DNA from: Favolaschia claudopus
Taxonomy: Eukaryota > Basidiomycota > Agaricomycetes > Agaricales > Mycenaceae
Length of the DNA stretch: 64,000 nucleotides
Reading direction: 5' to 3'
Assembly: GCA_037176885.1 (NCBI GenBank)
Contig: JAWWNJ010000150.1
Span: forward strand, 434,001 to 498,000
The notes beneath the pieces were generated by a model. The model was not told the origin of the DNA, did not search any database, and was given only the letters and a program-made list of their open reading frames with translations. The position numbers and the translations under genes were made by a program. Positions 10,868 through 22,004 of this stretch are shown piece by piece; position 1 is the stretch's first letter; each line of letters begins with the position of its first letter.

Positions 10868-12036
10868 CTACGAAGAGTTATAAGGATGTAGGTAATTTTG
10901 GTACGTATTCGCAAGATTAGTTTCTATATTAAATGGAATGTCCATTCCGAATGAAGTAGAGGTAGGAGGAGGATTGTGTGGGGTCAATTGGTCCTGTGGA
11001 AGCACGAATGGGTGGTTGTGGAATGAGAATTGGGGCGGGGGCGGCGGAAATGCGAAATCAAAAGATGGATACGTCGATGATGAGGGCATCGACAGCTCGG
11101 GAGGTGGAGGGTTGGAAGAGGTAGAAGGCATGACCGTCGAGAATGAGGAGAATAGACTTCCCGGATTTGTTTCGAGCCTTGGCCTGGGGAATGAAGCATA
11201 TCCTGAACCACTCAAGACCAATGAAGTCGTCGGTCCAGCCGTTCGTGGACATGGCAATACTGAAAATATCTAGAGGTCAGTACTTACTGAGATGCGGGTG
11301 GAGGTAGCAACACGTACACGATCTCATCATCTTCTTCAAACCATTCAGGGCATTGTGCCGACCCAGGGAAAACGAAGCCGGGTTTGAGGCTTGTCCCATC
11401 AGCGCACACGGCTTCGATGATAGTGATGAGCTCGAGATTAGCGCTGCGGTGCTTGTACTTTGCCTTCTGCCTGCGCGAGTACAAATACTTTCGGCGGCTA
11501 GCTTTTTTCCCTCCGCCGCGCTGCACCCCCTTCTCATCCATATTATACACGTTCTCAATAGGAATGCCGTGCTTCTCGACAAGTTCTTCCAGCTTGTCAA
11601 AGAAGCGGCCGACAACAGGTTCATTGAAAGCCTTCGCGCGCTTGGGATCAAGACCGGCTGAGCTGGCGAAGGAGATGGTGGGATGCCGTTTAATGAAGTC
11701 ATAGATCCAGTTCTTACTCGGCTTCTTGTGGAGTGGGTGCAATAGCTGAGCACGCTGACGGACGGTTTTTTTATACAGAGGGGTGCCAATTTCCCCGAGA
11801 TGCTCAATCCATTTGAGGAGAACGTGCTCGACGGGAGGGGAGAGGAATAGCTGAGCGCGAGTGGCCTCGGAACGCGATTTGCGAACATTTTTCCAGCGAT
11901 TGTAAAGAGTAGTATAAGGCAAGTCAAGCTCGCGAGCAAGATTCTTGACGTCCGGTTTCTGCCCATTGTTGACGCGACGAGAGAGGAGCCGGCACGCGTC
12001 TTGAATCTTCTGCTCCTTCTTGTCGACATCTGGCAT
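10868..12036 (-). pseudogene. pogo/Tigger-type transposase of pogo-1, catalytic domain incomplete
   Basis: The first 250 residues (12036-11284) show a psq-type HTH (LARELDLPYTTLYNRW), a CENP-B/Tc5-type second HTH (PSKNWIYDFIKRHP) and the first DDE aspartate in VYNMDEKGVQRGG. After a possible very short 28-nt intron the frame resumes near 11256 with STNGWTDDFIGLEWF and the second aspartate in LLILDGHA. The expected third acidic block (LQPLDVGVF-like) is missing. Downstream DNA reads as a Pro/Ser-rich tail in another frame. The pattern fits a deletion after the second aspartate, so catalysis is not expected. It is convergent with the accessory gene. Confidence 0.75.
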
Positions 12037-13650
12037 GCACGGGGACGCGTCGAAGAGGTGTCAACAAACGGCACGGCGTGGCAAATAAGTGCCGACGCGT
12101 TTAGCGAGCGGAGTTTGAAATTGTCACGCTCGGAAACCCTCCCCTCCAGCGCGCGACGACGACGTACCGGTTAAATAATCTGAGTTTGTCTGAGGTATTG
12201 TGCATGTTGTATGAGGTCTCTCCAAGTTTCCCGGGTTTAAACAGTGAAGAGGTAAGTCAGAACATTGAGATATGTCGCGGGATCACTGAGTTTGATGTCC
12301 CGGTAAACGTATTTTAATACCTTCCTCTTCACGAATCCTCAAGCCCTTTGGTAGAATTACGCATTACTACTACTAGAATACATGCCGGAAAATTTTGGGG
12401 GCAAAAAGTAAAGAGAGGGAGCAGGAAATCGTGAATTCTGACCCAATGGGAGAATTCATACCCATTAATATTGGGCACAATAGTACATTCTACTTAGCAG
12501 GGCTCTGTGATTAGTGCAGAAACGGCAGAGACGTTCGTCTCTGGGAACGGCAGGCTTTGCGTGATCAACATACCGCAACTTTTCCAAGGCAAGTTGATGG
12601 GTAGTAATCATAAGTGAGGTCAGCGCCTCTCGGTGTTGTTGATTTTTAACAATGAACAAGTAGTGCCGAAGAAAGAGGGTTTTTTGAGTTGGAGGTTTAT
12701 CCTTCTGTGGTTCGCGACGACCATGTAGCATGTAGAGCTTCAGTGATGAGTCGATTTCATGCTGTAGTTATGTGAGTGCCCGAGATTCAACGAGTTTCCT
12801 ATAGACCGCAACGCTAACTGATTCCTTCATTATCGCTGATTCCTGCGGCCATTTCATTAGTCGACATCTCAGGCGGAAATAGGAATGAATCTCCAGTCGA
12901 CAAGAGGTCGGCCGACACGTTTAGCACGGCAAGCGACGTCAGCATGCTAAGATTCCCACCAATGGAAGACAGAGTAGAGCATGCGGAGAGCGACCGAGCA
13001 TGGTGGCTCACGGGGTCAGGGAGGGCGAGGGCTGTAAGGACTTTGGAAGAGTTTCGGAAGGCGCTTGACGATGATGTGGAGGTAATGGGGTGGGAGTACG
13101 GGAGGGCATGGGGAGAAGGGTAAGCGGACATAGCGGAGGAGAGGATCTCGCGAATGGGTCGATGGGGGTTGTGAAACAAAAGTAAACGGCAGCATTGCTG
13201 TTTCTGTACACCGTTTCCCTTCAGGGCTGCGGCTTTGTCCCCTACACCCATCTGGTCTACCGACTAGCCCTGTTATTTGCGTCTTCGCCGTGTCCTGTGT
13301 CTGACAATGGCTTCCCTTGCAATCCAGAGCACTATGTTCGGTAGGGCCATCGGTGAGGTTCATAGTGAATAGGGTGGTCACTGGAGACTGTCTGTGTTGA
13401 CACCCCGAACGTGTTGCAAGCTACTGGTCACGTAGATCGGTTAACCGACCGTTCCGCTGGGTGCACATAACGCACATAATGGGTATGGGCAACGCCCCGT
13501 CACCCGATGACATCCATCATTCTCGTCCCAATTTGGAAGCCCCGCCAAATGGCAGCCCCGTTTTCGCCCAAAACCTATCTCGATAAGTAAATACATGACC
13601 CCCATCGGACTTTTGGCCATTTGATGTTGTTTGCGATTTTATATGTATTT

Positions 13651-13738
13651 GTCAGAGGAATTTTCCTGATCTGTCCTAGTTCCTGAGATCAATATTGTAG
13701 ATCCTGCCCAAATCAATATTTTTGCAATTCCTCTGACC
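13651..13738. repeat. Small inverted repeat
   Basis: GTCAGAGGAATTTTCC is mirrored by GCAATTCCTCTGAC around a 60-nt centre containing GATCAATATTGTAGATC. It resembles a minimal MITE; no target duplication was established. Confidence 0.4.
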
Positions 13739-13796
13739 ATTACAACCAAAATAGTATACTATGAACATCCCGCACAATTCCGAGGTCAATTTTTGG

Positions 13797-13853
13797 CCCC
13801 AAGCTTCCCCATTCATCGGTATAGGGCTCCAAAATGCAGATGCTTACGAAATG
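13797..13853 (+). repeat. Repeat fragment, inverted relative at 21737-21793
   Basis: CATTCATCGGTATAGGGCTC and AATGCAGATGCTTAC are present here and, in opposite orientation, at 21737-21780. The two may be ends or fragments of the same element family. Confidence 0.5.
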
Positions 13854-14413
13854 ACTGGGTGCTTTGTAAGCACAGCTGTAAGCACTGTGCGGGCCTTTCC
13901 TCGGACTTCGGATATCCAGCTGTCAGTGCCATGTCGCTCTTTGTCACTAGTGCCGGGGCTCAGGGAATGCTTTGAGCAACTTCAAAAATATTACCAGACT
14001 TTGTGCTACACCACCGTTTTGACAGGATGTTGAGTTGATGTCCGAGGGCTGATCTATGCCGATACTTTGCGTGATCTCCCCAAATGTTTTGGCGATGACC
14101 TGGGGACACCGAAACATCGATTCCCAGGCAGTCCGTATTCTGTCTCTTCCAGGGAGATTCTTCATCGAATGTTCCCCGGATATCGGGCGCCTGTATCTAT
14201 CAGACCTCAGTTCCTGACCTCGCACAATTCTCATCCGTGATCTCTCATGCACCTTAATTTCTTAGTCCCGAAAGCTCTGAATAGGCATTGCGTTGTCATT
14301 ATATTACAATTTTAGTGCGAAATATGATACATTGGCGAAGAGAGTATAAGCATTAAGAAATCAAAGAGGCAGTAGTGTAGAGTGCAAACGATGGGACAAC
14401 GAGAGAGACATAT

Positions 14414-15590
14414 TTAGGTGATAGAGATGGGGGACACTTGGACCAAATTGCCCAGGTCCACCGAGCCATACAGTCGACGATCGTCGGCAAGGGTATCAGC
14501 AATGCACCTGAGGAAAAGAATTATGAGCAACGGGCAAGCTATTTGTTGCACGATATTCACGCACAGCGATATACGAGCCGCGTCATTGCATTTGGCGTCT
14601 CTCATTGACTTGAGATCTTTGTCGACACCGCCCCAATAGTCCATGGCGGCGTTCGGCTTTGGACTGGCCGCCAGATTTTTCAGCTGCAATGTATAGCTCT
14701 CGCGCTTGATGAGAAGCTTGTCAGGAATGTGCTCCGAGACAGGTCAAGCTGAAAGCACTCACCAAAAATGCAAAGCGGCCACACATCTCCAGTGATACAT
14801 TGATGTCGGGCTCCTTATTATAACTCAAATCCAAAACTTGTTGACAGAGAGTAACGATGTTGACGGACTCTTGATCATCGTGGCCGAGAGATGCAGCAAT
14901 CTGGTATCAGATTAGCAAAGTAAAAAGAAGGGAAGAGAAAGCTTCACTGCAACTCACAATGTCCTTGATGGCATTGCGTTCATGGGTGAGTTTTGTGCGC
15001 ATCAGTCCCTCAATCACCTTGACCTTGGCTTTGTCTTGCGCTACGGCCAGCGTCAAGCCAGAATCGGGGGTCTTTCGAAGATATGCCTGCGCAGAGCTGT
15101 CAGCGGGGTTGCATCTGTCAGTGCTGATCTCACTTTCAAGCGCTCGACTGGCCCATCCTTTCCTTTTGAAACATATGCGCTAGTCTTAGGGTCTATAAGA
15201 AGTAGAAAGCTGTATTTGTCGACGAAGCCCTGTGTAGTAGAGAGTTTGTGCGAGCGACCCAGGTCGCTTTTCGATAGCTCAGATCTCCGCAACAATAGAT
15301 ACCAGGTGTGAGCTCTAAGCGACCTATAAGAGTATTGCCCTAGGGCACTCCTAAGTCGCTGGGACTTCACACCTGAGACTGCTCGTTGTCGACATCTGAG
15401 CGGTCCCAAAGCGACCCGGGTCGCTTTGCACAAACCCGCTAGTGTAGATGTATTAGAATAATATCATACTCCGGAGGGAACAGACCCCGAGCAGTGCAGG
15501 CATAATATAAGGTGTATTTTGCGTTTTCCGAGTCGCGCTGCGAGAAGCAAGGGACGACGATGTCGTCGCTGCTGCCGGGTAGTAGGAATC
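14414..15590 (-). CDS. Multi-exon hypothetical fungal protein
   Basis: From the 3' end, exons 14507-14414, 14704-14566, 14900-14763, 15089-14958 and about 15233-15135 join in phase through GT-AG introns of about 47-58 nt. A further exon near 15570-15480 (VVPCFSQRDSENAKYTLYY) probably precedes them. The product contains RTKLTHERNAIKDI, a helical stretch, and a C-terminal part with MDYWGGVDKDLKSMR and ADTLADDRRLYG. This architecture is familiar from orphan agaricomycete proteins, but I cannot name a function. No stop or frameshift is visible in the modelled exons. The start codon is not determined. A 190-bp inverted-repeat element (15245-15434) lies inside the first modelled intron. Confidence 0.55.
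15245..15434. mobile_element. 190-bp MITE within a predicted intron
   Basis: Left end TTTGTGCGAGCGACCCAGGT and right end ACCCGGGTCGCTTTGCACAAA are inverted copies; each contains its own small palindrome (AGCGACC-GGTCGCT). There is no coding capacity and no clear target duplication. Confidence 0.65.
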
Positions 15591-16385
15591 CGAGCATTCA
15601 GACATTGAGGTTGACAACGAGGAAGACAAGGTAAGCTCTTCATTTTCTTGGGAGTAGGTTACATAAGTGAGAGTTCAGGACATTGGCGAGGATGTTATAG
15701 GACATCCTCGAGACCTCCAGCTGAGCGACAGAGTAACGTTCAAAGGACCTTGCCAAATTGAGCTTCTGTTGAAGATCCGGGTTAGTTTCGGAAATGTAAC
15801 TTGAGTATCAATGAATCTCTATATAAATCAAGGTGTTTTACCTGAACAACTGTCGTAAGAGATCTGATTCTTCTTAAGACGAACTGGGAATATCAACCAG
15901 TTATGAGTTGCTTTCTAGTTGGAGGAGTAAGCGCGAGGCTTTACAACTCTGAGACTAGCTCGATAGATCTTGAAGAGAGCGCGAGGCTTCACTTAAGTTC
16001 ACGCAAGGTTTACGGTAAATCTACGTAGATTAATAGAGGTAAGAAAGAGCTGTCGTTACATGAGGGAACGACTCCCTTTTATAATCTACAAGGATCAACT
16101 ATAGAATATTCAAGAACTCAATGGAACCTTGAGGAAAGTAATTTATTGCACCAGAACTTTTTTTTTGTATCAGCATTTCTATACCGCAACAAGTAAACCA
16201 ACTACTAAGACGCGGTGCCCGGAGGGCGATAAATAAGTAAAAAGTAATTCTAGTGAGGATTCAACCGTGGTTGGTAGAGTATAGTCTTGGAGTAGGTGGG
16301 TGAGCGCATCCATCGACGGTGAGAACGATAACTCGACATAGGAACCATAGGTGAAGAAAAATGGGGCATAAGTGGCAGTCAGCCA
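15591..16385. other. AT-rich intergenic region
   Basis: No gene seen. GCGCGAGGCTT occurs at about 15930 and 15978, suggesting a degraded local repeat. The region should hold the rest of the LINE lying to its right but shows no reverse transcriptase signature. Confidence 0.4.
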
Positions 16386-17634
16386 TTACCTCGGAGGGCG
16401 CCGTCCGCTTGGAGCCCGAGCTTTGTACGGGGTGGCCCGACAATGTGATCCATAGAGAAAGATGCCGCCACGTAAGAAGCGACGCGCATCCTCCTCCTCG
16501 ATGAAGTCCACGCGAACAGACACTTCCGACTGGGGGATACTATCCCGCTTGTGAAGGAAACGGACATTACCAATTTGATACTGTGCACCTGGAAGTTGGT
16601 TGCGCTTCGCCAGCTCGCGCACAAAGTCGCGAGAGTGCGGAAGCCCTCCCTCCTCCAAGATTGGCACTCGGTGGAAAACCACCTTGTGCCATGGGTCTGC
16701 GGGGTAGATGGGTGGCTCAGCATCGGGGGCGCATCCCAGAAGTGGAGCAATGGTCCTCCATAGCAGCGAGCGGTGAGCTGCGAGCGCCTTGGCTGAGCAA
16801 GCTGGCGCAGTTCCGTGGAGAACGAGGTTGCCACTCTGGGACATGGAGGTGGCGCTAACCGCTAGCCGACCATCTAGGACGCTGTTGATGGCCCTGCATA
16901 GTGAATCGGGGTGTGGTTTCTTCGTGGGGTGGGCGTTGGACAGGTCAATGATCAACCGCGTGGATGGAATCGTCGGTTTGGGACACCATTGGGCTCTGTT
17001 TAGGAGCGGGACGTGAGGGGCGCTTCGGCTGGGAGGTATGTGGGTGCACAGGTTTTGCCTTGACGGCCTCTGCAAATGTGGTGGGGCTGGGTGGGCTAAC
17101 AGGAGCCATGCTGGGTTCCGGGTCGGGTTCGGGAGCGACGAAGCGCTTGTACATTAATATCCAAGGTTCAAGAGTTTCAGTGATCTCGATAAACACGGGG
17201 AGGGGGGCTACAAGGTTGTCCTCCGTGCCTTGGGGAAACTCCTCAGGATTATCTCTGAAATTGTCGATTGCGCATTGTTGGAAGTCACAAACTCGCTCCA
17301 GTAGAGCTTTTACTTCCGTTTTTAGCTTGGTAGACAGGTGGTCGATCGTTGTGTGGGACTGAGGGACGGCGGCCTGCGGGGGCGCTGAGTTTGGGGCGTG
17401 GTCATGGCGAGGGGTGGGGTTGACTGGTTGGTTGGTCGTGGTGCCGCTGGAGACGGTGGCGGGTGTTGCGTCAGGACCATCAGCTCGGACTTTCTTGATT
17501 ACGCGGGACGAATGTGGGGACTTCGTGATTGAATTGTTTCGAGTTTTCGGGACGGAAGGGGGAGGGGAGTTCGGTGGCCTTGGGCGCCGAAGGCCCGTAG
17601 CTGGGGGGCGGGGAGTCGAACGCTCGCGTTGCAT
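16386..17634 (-). pseudogene. LINE (Tad/jockey-like) ORF1 fragment
   Basis: Two overlapping frames form one protein. 17634-16945 encodes a Pro-rich N-terminus with PSPTTFAEAVKAKP, and 17075-16386 encodes TRLIIDLSNAHPTKK, RAINSVLDGRLAVSA, PWHKVVFHRVPILEEG and QYQIGNVRFLHKR. This is the layout of fungal LINE ORF1 (nucleic-acid-binding Gag-like) proteins. A single frameshift near 16970 separates the parts. The usual zinc knuckles and the endonuclease-RT ORF2 that should follow at lower coordinates are absent. The copy is therefore cut at its 3' side, unlike the common 5' truncation of LINEs. Confidence 0.65.
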
Positions 17635-17689
17635 CCCAGCAAATTTTGGCCGTGGGAAAAATCGTGACGGTGATGGTTCCGGTCCACCT

Positions 17690-17880
17690 GATCAGAACCT
17701 TCTCATGACCGATCCTCTGGTGAAAACACTCCGATTAGGTGGTAGACTTATATAATCCCTCTAAAGGAATTCTCTGTCCCCTCAAAACTCGCAATAAATA
17801 CTTTTTTCTCCAGGCGGATTTGAGACATCAGTGATGCGATCAATCAATCAGTCATGTGAGCTTACGGAATATGCCCAATT
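17690..17880 (+). repeat. Unoccupied relative of 6085-6160 plus 9226-9310
   Basis: It reads through, without interruption, the sequence that at 6-9 kb is split by the 440-bp MITE and hAT-1: ACTCCGATTAGGTGGTAG, AATCCCTCTAAAGGAATT, AAAACTCGCAATAAAT, then GATTTGAGACATCAGTGATG. It lies directly upstream of the LINE ORF1 fragment and may be the 5' region of that LINE family. Confidence 0.6.
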
Positions 17881-18853
17881 CAAGTTCCGACTCTGGTTTC
17901 ATATGCTCTCAGAGAGGTCCATGAGCTACATACCACACTAACTATAGCTGGGGAGTGTGTTCTGAGTCTGCTCCAACCTTGTTTTGCAGCAAGAGATGCA
18001 ATTTATATTCGAAATTTTTCCGGTCGATTTGGGACATCACCGATGGCATCAATGATGAAACCTATTTGGTGGTGTTTAGGCCGAGCGCACCATAGGAAGG
18101 TCTGGGCCAGTTTCCTTAGGCGACCTCACTGCGTTTAGCGGCCACGGCACTTGGCCGACTTTGTCCGATCATGGGCGATCCCCGTCGGCAAGGCTGTAGA
18201 CGTGGGATCGATCAAAATCTGCGGATTTTCGGGCGACATGGGCCAATCATGGCCGATCTTGAGCGCCTGGCAAACGCCGGCAAGAGGGTCCCAGCCGTAT
18301 GACCGCCGAGAAACCGATGTCTGGGGTTTTTCAGGCCGCTGAGAAACCCTGGACAAAAATTTGAGCCCATAGAATGACGCTATAGTGTGTTATACCCTTC
18401 ACAAACTTCGGGCTGTGGACGGGGGTCGCACAATATTCTGCAGACGACCCCCTTAAACGCAGTGCCTAGGCCTACCATAACCCCTCCGCTCGCGTGTTTT
18501 TGACTCTGGAAGGTGCATGTTCTTTCAACGCATAGTTAAAACGTTATGGTAGGTGCTCCAATGGAAGTGGCCCAGACGTTTATACGCGTTTTTTCCCATC
18601 ACCCTTCAAAATCAATCAAACGTACTAGCTGTCATTAGAATTACAGATTAGGAAGGAGCTCCGCGCCCTCACGACGACATTGCCTTCGATTTGGCGGAGA
18701 CTGCCTGAGAAGGCATGTCTGTACCGAGGTGCTTATTGAATATGTTACTACAAGTCTTCACCGACAACTACTCAGTTACGTTACTGAATTGACTATGTTA
18801 CTGCATAAGGAACACAACCAGTACTGGTGACCAGAACCATGTACCGTGTTCCG
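17881..18853. other. Intergenic region with repeat pieces
   Basis: No gene supported. It contains GATTTGGGACATCACCGATG (18026-18045), related to 17820 and 9260, GGTGGTGTTTAGG related in inverted orientation to about 6040, and the 70-bp motif 18595-18668. Short GTTACTGAATTGACTATGTT words precede the R-family repeat. Confidence 0.4.
18595..18668 (+). repeat. 70-bp motif shared with 3178-3248
   Basis: Same orientation and about 85% identity by eye; here it is not next to any helicase-like sequence. Confidence 0.5.
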
Positions 18854-19649
18854 TATAAATTCATTTTTCAGTAAATATTCTAGTTTCAACCAAAAAGGAA
18901 GCTGAGATCGTAGTTTTCGGGGTGGTTTACCCCTTGGTTCGAAGTTTTGACCCCAGTTCAACTTCCCACCCGAAGTTTTCCAAAACTGGCAATTGAAGCG
19001 GAAGTTGAACTTGTAGTTGAAGTTGAACTTGAATGAAGTTTGGCATCAATCATATGAAGATTTACTTGATTCTCAATTAGACTGCTGTGAGGTCAGATAT
19101 AGCCAGAGGTTTGAATCATCCTTCCACGTAGTTTGAGCAGCGTTGTATCAATCAGTCATCATGCCGCCGCTCGGCAGCTGCAACTCTCTTGATCCGCTTG
19201 ATGGCATCATGATCGCTTTCTGAACAACATTGAGAAGTTGTTTGTTGATCATGTATCCGCCTTTGCTGGCTGTAGGTTCTTTCCTATGTCCTCTCCCTCC
19301 CTTTACCTTAGTATTTGATTTATTCCCAGGTTGGTCAACGTCACACCAATTTTCTGACTCTTTGGTCTACTTCCGTTGAGAGTGTCAACTGAAGTGTGCG
19401 GATACTGAGCTCACGCTCCCTAGGAGGCTTGACACATTTATAATTTTGCTAGTAGCCTTGGCAGAGCCATGCATATCTATCAGTATCAATGGCCCTTAGC
19501 TACCCTATCACATGCTCTCAACAAGTTAAAGCCTGCATCACATAGCATGTGTCGTTTGTAGGGATCTACCTATCATTCCGAGTTGCATTAATCAGTATTG
19601 CTTCTCAACTTTGAACGGAAAGAGTCTTACTTGAAACGAAGTCCACCAG

Positions 19650-20290
19650 TAGTGTTTTTCCGGCCTTGGCTTGGCCTGAAAGCCATGGCTTTGGCCCGCT
19701 TTGAGGTGGCTTTGGCTTCTTCAAACCCAAGGCCGGGCCAAACCCCACGGCTTTGGCTTGGCCCGGCCTGGCTTTGGCTTAAGCCATGGCCTTCGGCTGC
19801 CGCTTCCGACTGCTTTCTGTGGGTTGAAAAAAAGCATAAGTCGCTCTAAATATGGTATCAATATCGTGTAGAAACTTATCTGACCTTCAGAATGCCCAGC
19901 ACACTTAGCCGGGGTCCACAAAGCCGTGGCTTTTTGGCCTGGCTTTGGCTTGCGAGATCGTCGAGCCGGGCCAAAAGCCGTCAAAAGCCAAAAGTTTGGC
20001 TTGGCTTTGGGCTTGGTACCAAAGCCAAAAAGCCGGGGCTTTTTGGCCTGAGGCCAAAGCCGGAGAAACCAAGGGGGTGCGGGCCGGAGAAGCCGGCACA
20101 CCGGGCAGGGAGGGTGGGTCGGCCGAGGAGGGTGATAAAAAAAAATAATGACCTTTTATTTTTTGCATCAGGATGGGCTAGGGAGGCAATGAGAAGAGTA
20201 GAAGGTGCTGTTTCTGACCTTCTTATAATGTTCGGGATCTTCTACACCAATACAAAGTCCTTTTTATCAAGTGGTCTGGGAGAAACACTA
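19650..20290. mobile_element. hAT-4, non-autonomous, with perfect 8-bp duplication
   Basis: TCCACCAG is duplicated at 19642-19649 and 20291-20298. Termini TAGTGTTTTTCCGGCC and GGTCTGGGAGAAACACTA give the hAT-like TAGTGTTT end. Both flanks of the interior are packed with TTGGCTTTGGC and GCCAAAGCC words (19665-19800, 19920-20085). No transposase. Open frames in the word arrays are artefacts of the repeats. Confidence 0.8.
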
Positions 20291-21013
20291 TCCACCAGCA
20301 GCCTAGAAAATACGAGTCCGAGACAGTAAACCTGTGTAAAGTCTGAATCAATGTCAAGTGAACACATACATAAGAATACTTTGACATCCGCAATATAATC
20401 TCAAGTATAATCAACGGAAAGGCATAATCAATCCAATACCAAGCAGTTGATTAAAAATATGATGTATGTGGACAATGGTCCACATAGGAGGGTAAGCTTG
20501 CTTCAGTGTGAATGGGAATTCAATATCCTGAGTTGAATACGTCCAATTCATGTAGCTAATCTTGCTAAATTCATTCGGGCAACATTACTGGCTCGAGCAG
20601 TTTTCGCCCGATTTGGGTAACCAACTTATTCAGTTAATGAACCTCAGAACCGCCTCAGTAATCGCCCTCATATTCACCTTCAAAACTCTTCTGCTCCTGA
20701 TGAATCTGGTTGGAGTGACTCAGCGGCCCTGTTTTTTCCGGATTATTAATTTTGACAGCTAAAGCTTATACTCACTGGATAGTGGTAAGTATATCCAAGA
20801 CACTGGTAGTAGCCTTTGGCTTGGTACGGCTTGGTGCGGCTAACTAGGTTACTAAGGTTAGCCAGCGGTTGGCTATGTCGGCTAGCCTTACGTCCTCGGC
20901 TACTTTCGGCTATGCGCCTGTTGGCTAGAAAGGCTCTGAATGCAGTGAGTAGTGATGCAGAAACCCAGAAAAAGTTGTAGCCGAGTCTGCTCTGACCTAC
21001 CTGGGTGATCCTA

Positions 21014-21183
21014 CTGTACCAATCTGTATGACTGAAACGTAACGCGTAACGGCGGCCTTTTTTCGCTTACAAATCACCCATATAAGGCAGGTCACCTTCC
21101 ATAAAAGGGTGATTTGTAAGCCGTTTCAAGCGTTTCAGCCTGTAACGGTCCATTTTGCGTTTCAGTCATACAGATTGGTACAG
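21014..21183. mobile_element. 170-bp MITE with CTGTA terminus
   Basis: CTGTACCAATCTGTATGACT at the left is mirrored at the right, with TA on both sides (21012-21013, 21184-21185). An inner inverted pair GCTTACAAATCACCC / GGGTGATTTGTAAGC makes it almost wholly self-complementary. Confidence 0.85.
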
Positions 21184-21585
21184 TATACTTGAAAAGAGGG
21201 CCAGGCCATCAGTCGCGTGACTTTTGACAGAAAATCACGGGGTTTTGTCAACATCCTACAACACAACCGGCTGTCGAGATGTTGAAACTCACAAGCTTAA
21301 GCACCCCGCCTTCGGCAGGGCCGTCTCGCTGCGCTCGCGTCCCTACCTACGGGGGGTACACAGCTTGTCGGGGCTCCGCCCCAAACCCCGCCTGGATTTT
21401 TTTTGCTGGATTCCTTGCCCGCGGCGCCGCACTGCCGCTCGCTGCACTCGCCGGCGCGCGGCGCCGGGGACCGCGTGTGAGTTTCAACATCTCGACAGCC
21501 GGTTGTGTTGTAGGATGTTGACAAAACCCCGTGATTTTCTGTCAAAAGTCACGCGACTGATGGCCTGGCCCTCTTTTCAAGTATA
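21184..21585. repeat. 402-bp palindrome with 111-bp perfect arms and GC-rich core
   Basis: The arm from 21184 (TATACTTGAAAAGAGGG) to about 21294 recurs in reverse complement at 21475-21585, identical by eye. The core (about 21300-21474) is strongly GC-rich with GGGGCTCCGCCCC. It starts on the TA that ends the adjacent MITE. Confidence 0.85.
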
Positions 21586-21586
21586 G

Positions 21587-21732
21587 GACACGCGGTCCCC
21601 GGCGCCGCGCGCCGGCGAGTGCAGCGAGCGGCAGTGCGGCGCCGCGGGCAAGGAATCCAGCAAAAAAAATCCAGGCGGGGTTTGGGGCGGAGCCCCGACA
21701 AGCTGTGTACCCCCCGTAGGTAGGGACGCGGA
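21587..21732. repeat. Second, inverted copy of the GC-rich core
   Basis: This is the exact reverse complement, by eye, of about 21335-21476, placed immediately after the palindrome and running into the fragment shared with 13797-13853 (21737-21793). Confidence 0.85.
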
Positions 21733-22004
21733 GATTTGTAAGCATCTGCATTCCGGAGCCCTATACCGATGAATGGGGAAGCAAGCTTCCCCATAAAAGC
21801 TCACCACATTTGCATAGTTCAAATGATCAAATGACGAAATATTCTAACTGCTTACAGAGTCACCCAGCGGTGTAGAAAAAAAGTCAGGAGCACAAGGAGC
21901 AAAAGAGAGGAAGAAATGCAAACAAGACGACTTCAGCGTTCAATATGAGATAGTTTAGTCAACGGAAATATGAGAAGGCAAAGACTTGAAAAAACAGAAG
22001 TTTC

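Larger units (their letters stand above)
9390..12483. mobile_element. pogo-1, DNA transposon with about 380-bp inverted ends
   Basis: The element is flanked by TA (9388-9389, 12484-12485) and begins CTATTGTGCCCAAT. The left end, to about 9772, aligns with the reverse complement of the right end from about 12112, at roughly 90% by eye, including a CACTGTTTAAACCCGGGAAA block. Between the ends lie two convergent genes: a plus-strand accessory gene and a minus-strand pogo-type transposase. Tc1/mariner-group elements usually have short TIRs, so ends this long are unusual. Confidence 0.85.
12486..14413. other. Intergenic region, no firm gene
   Basis: Open frames on both strands (for example 12814-13251 minus and 13947-14252 minus) are Ser/Pro-rich or lack recognisable domains and splice support. 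The region holds a small hairpin (13651-13738) and a 50-bp repeat fragment (13797-13853). Confidence 0.45.

Noticed and set aside
19598..20329. Several overlapping frames rich in Lys, Pro, Trp and Phe
   Set aside because: They are translations of the GCTTTGGC word arrays of hAT-4.
21300..21480. GC-rich core as bacterial contamination or a plasmid origin
   Set aside because: It is embedded between perfect inverted arms in fungal repeat DNA and occurs twice inverted; no bacterial gene or signal was seen.
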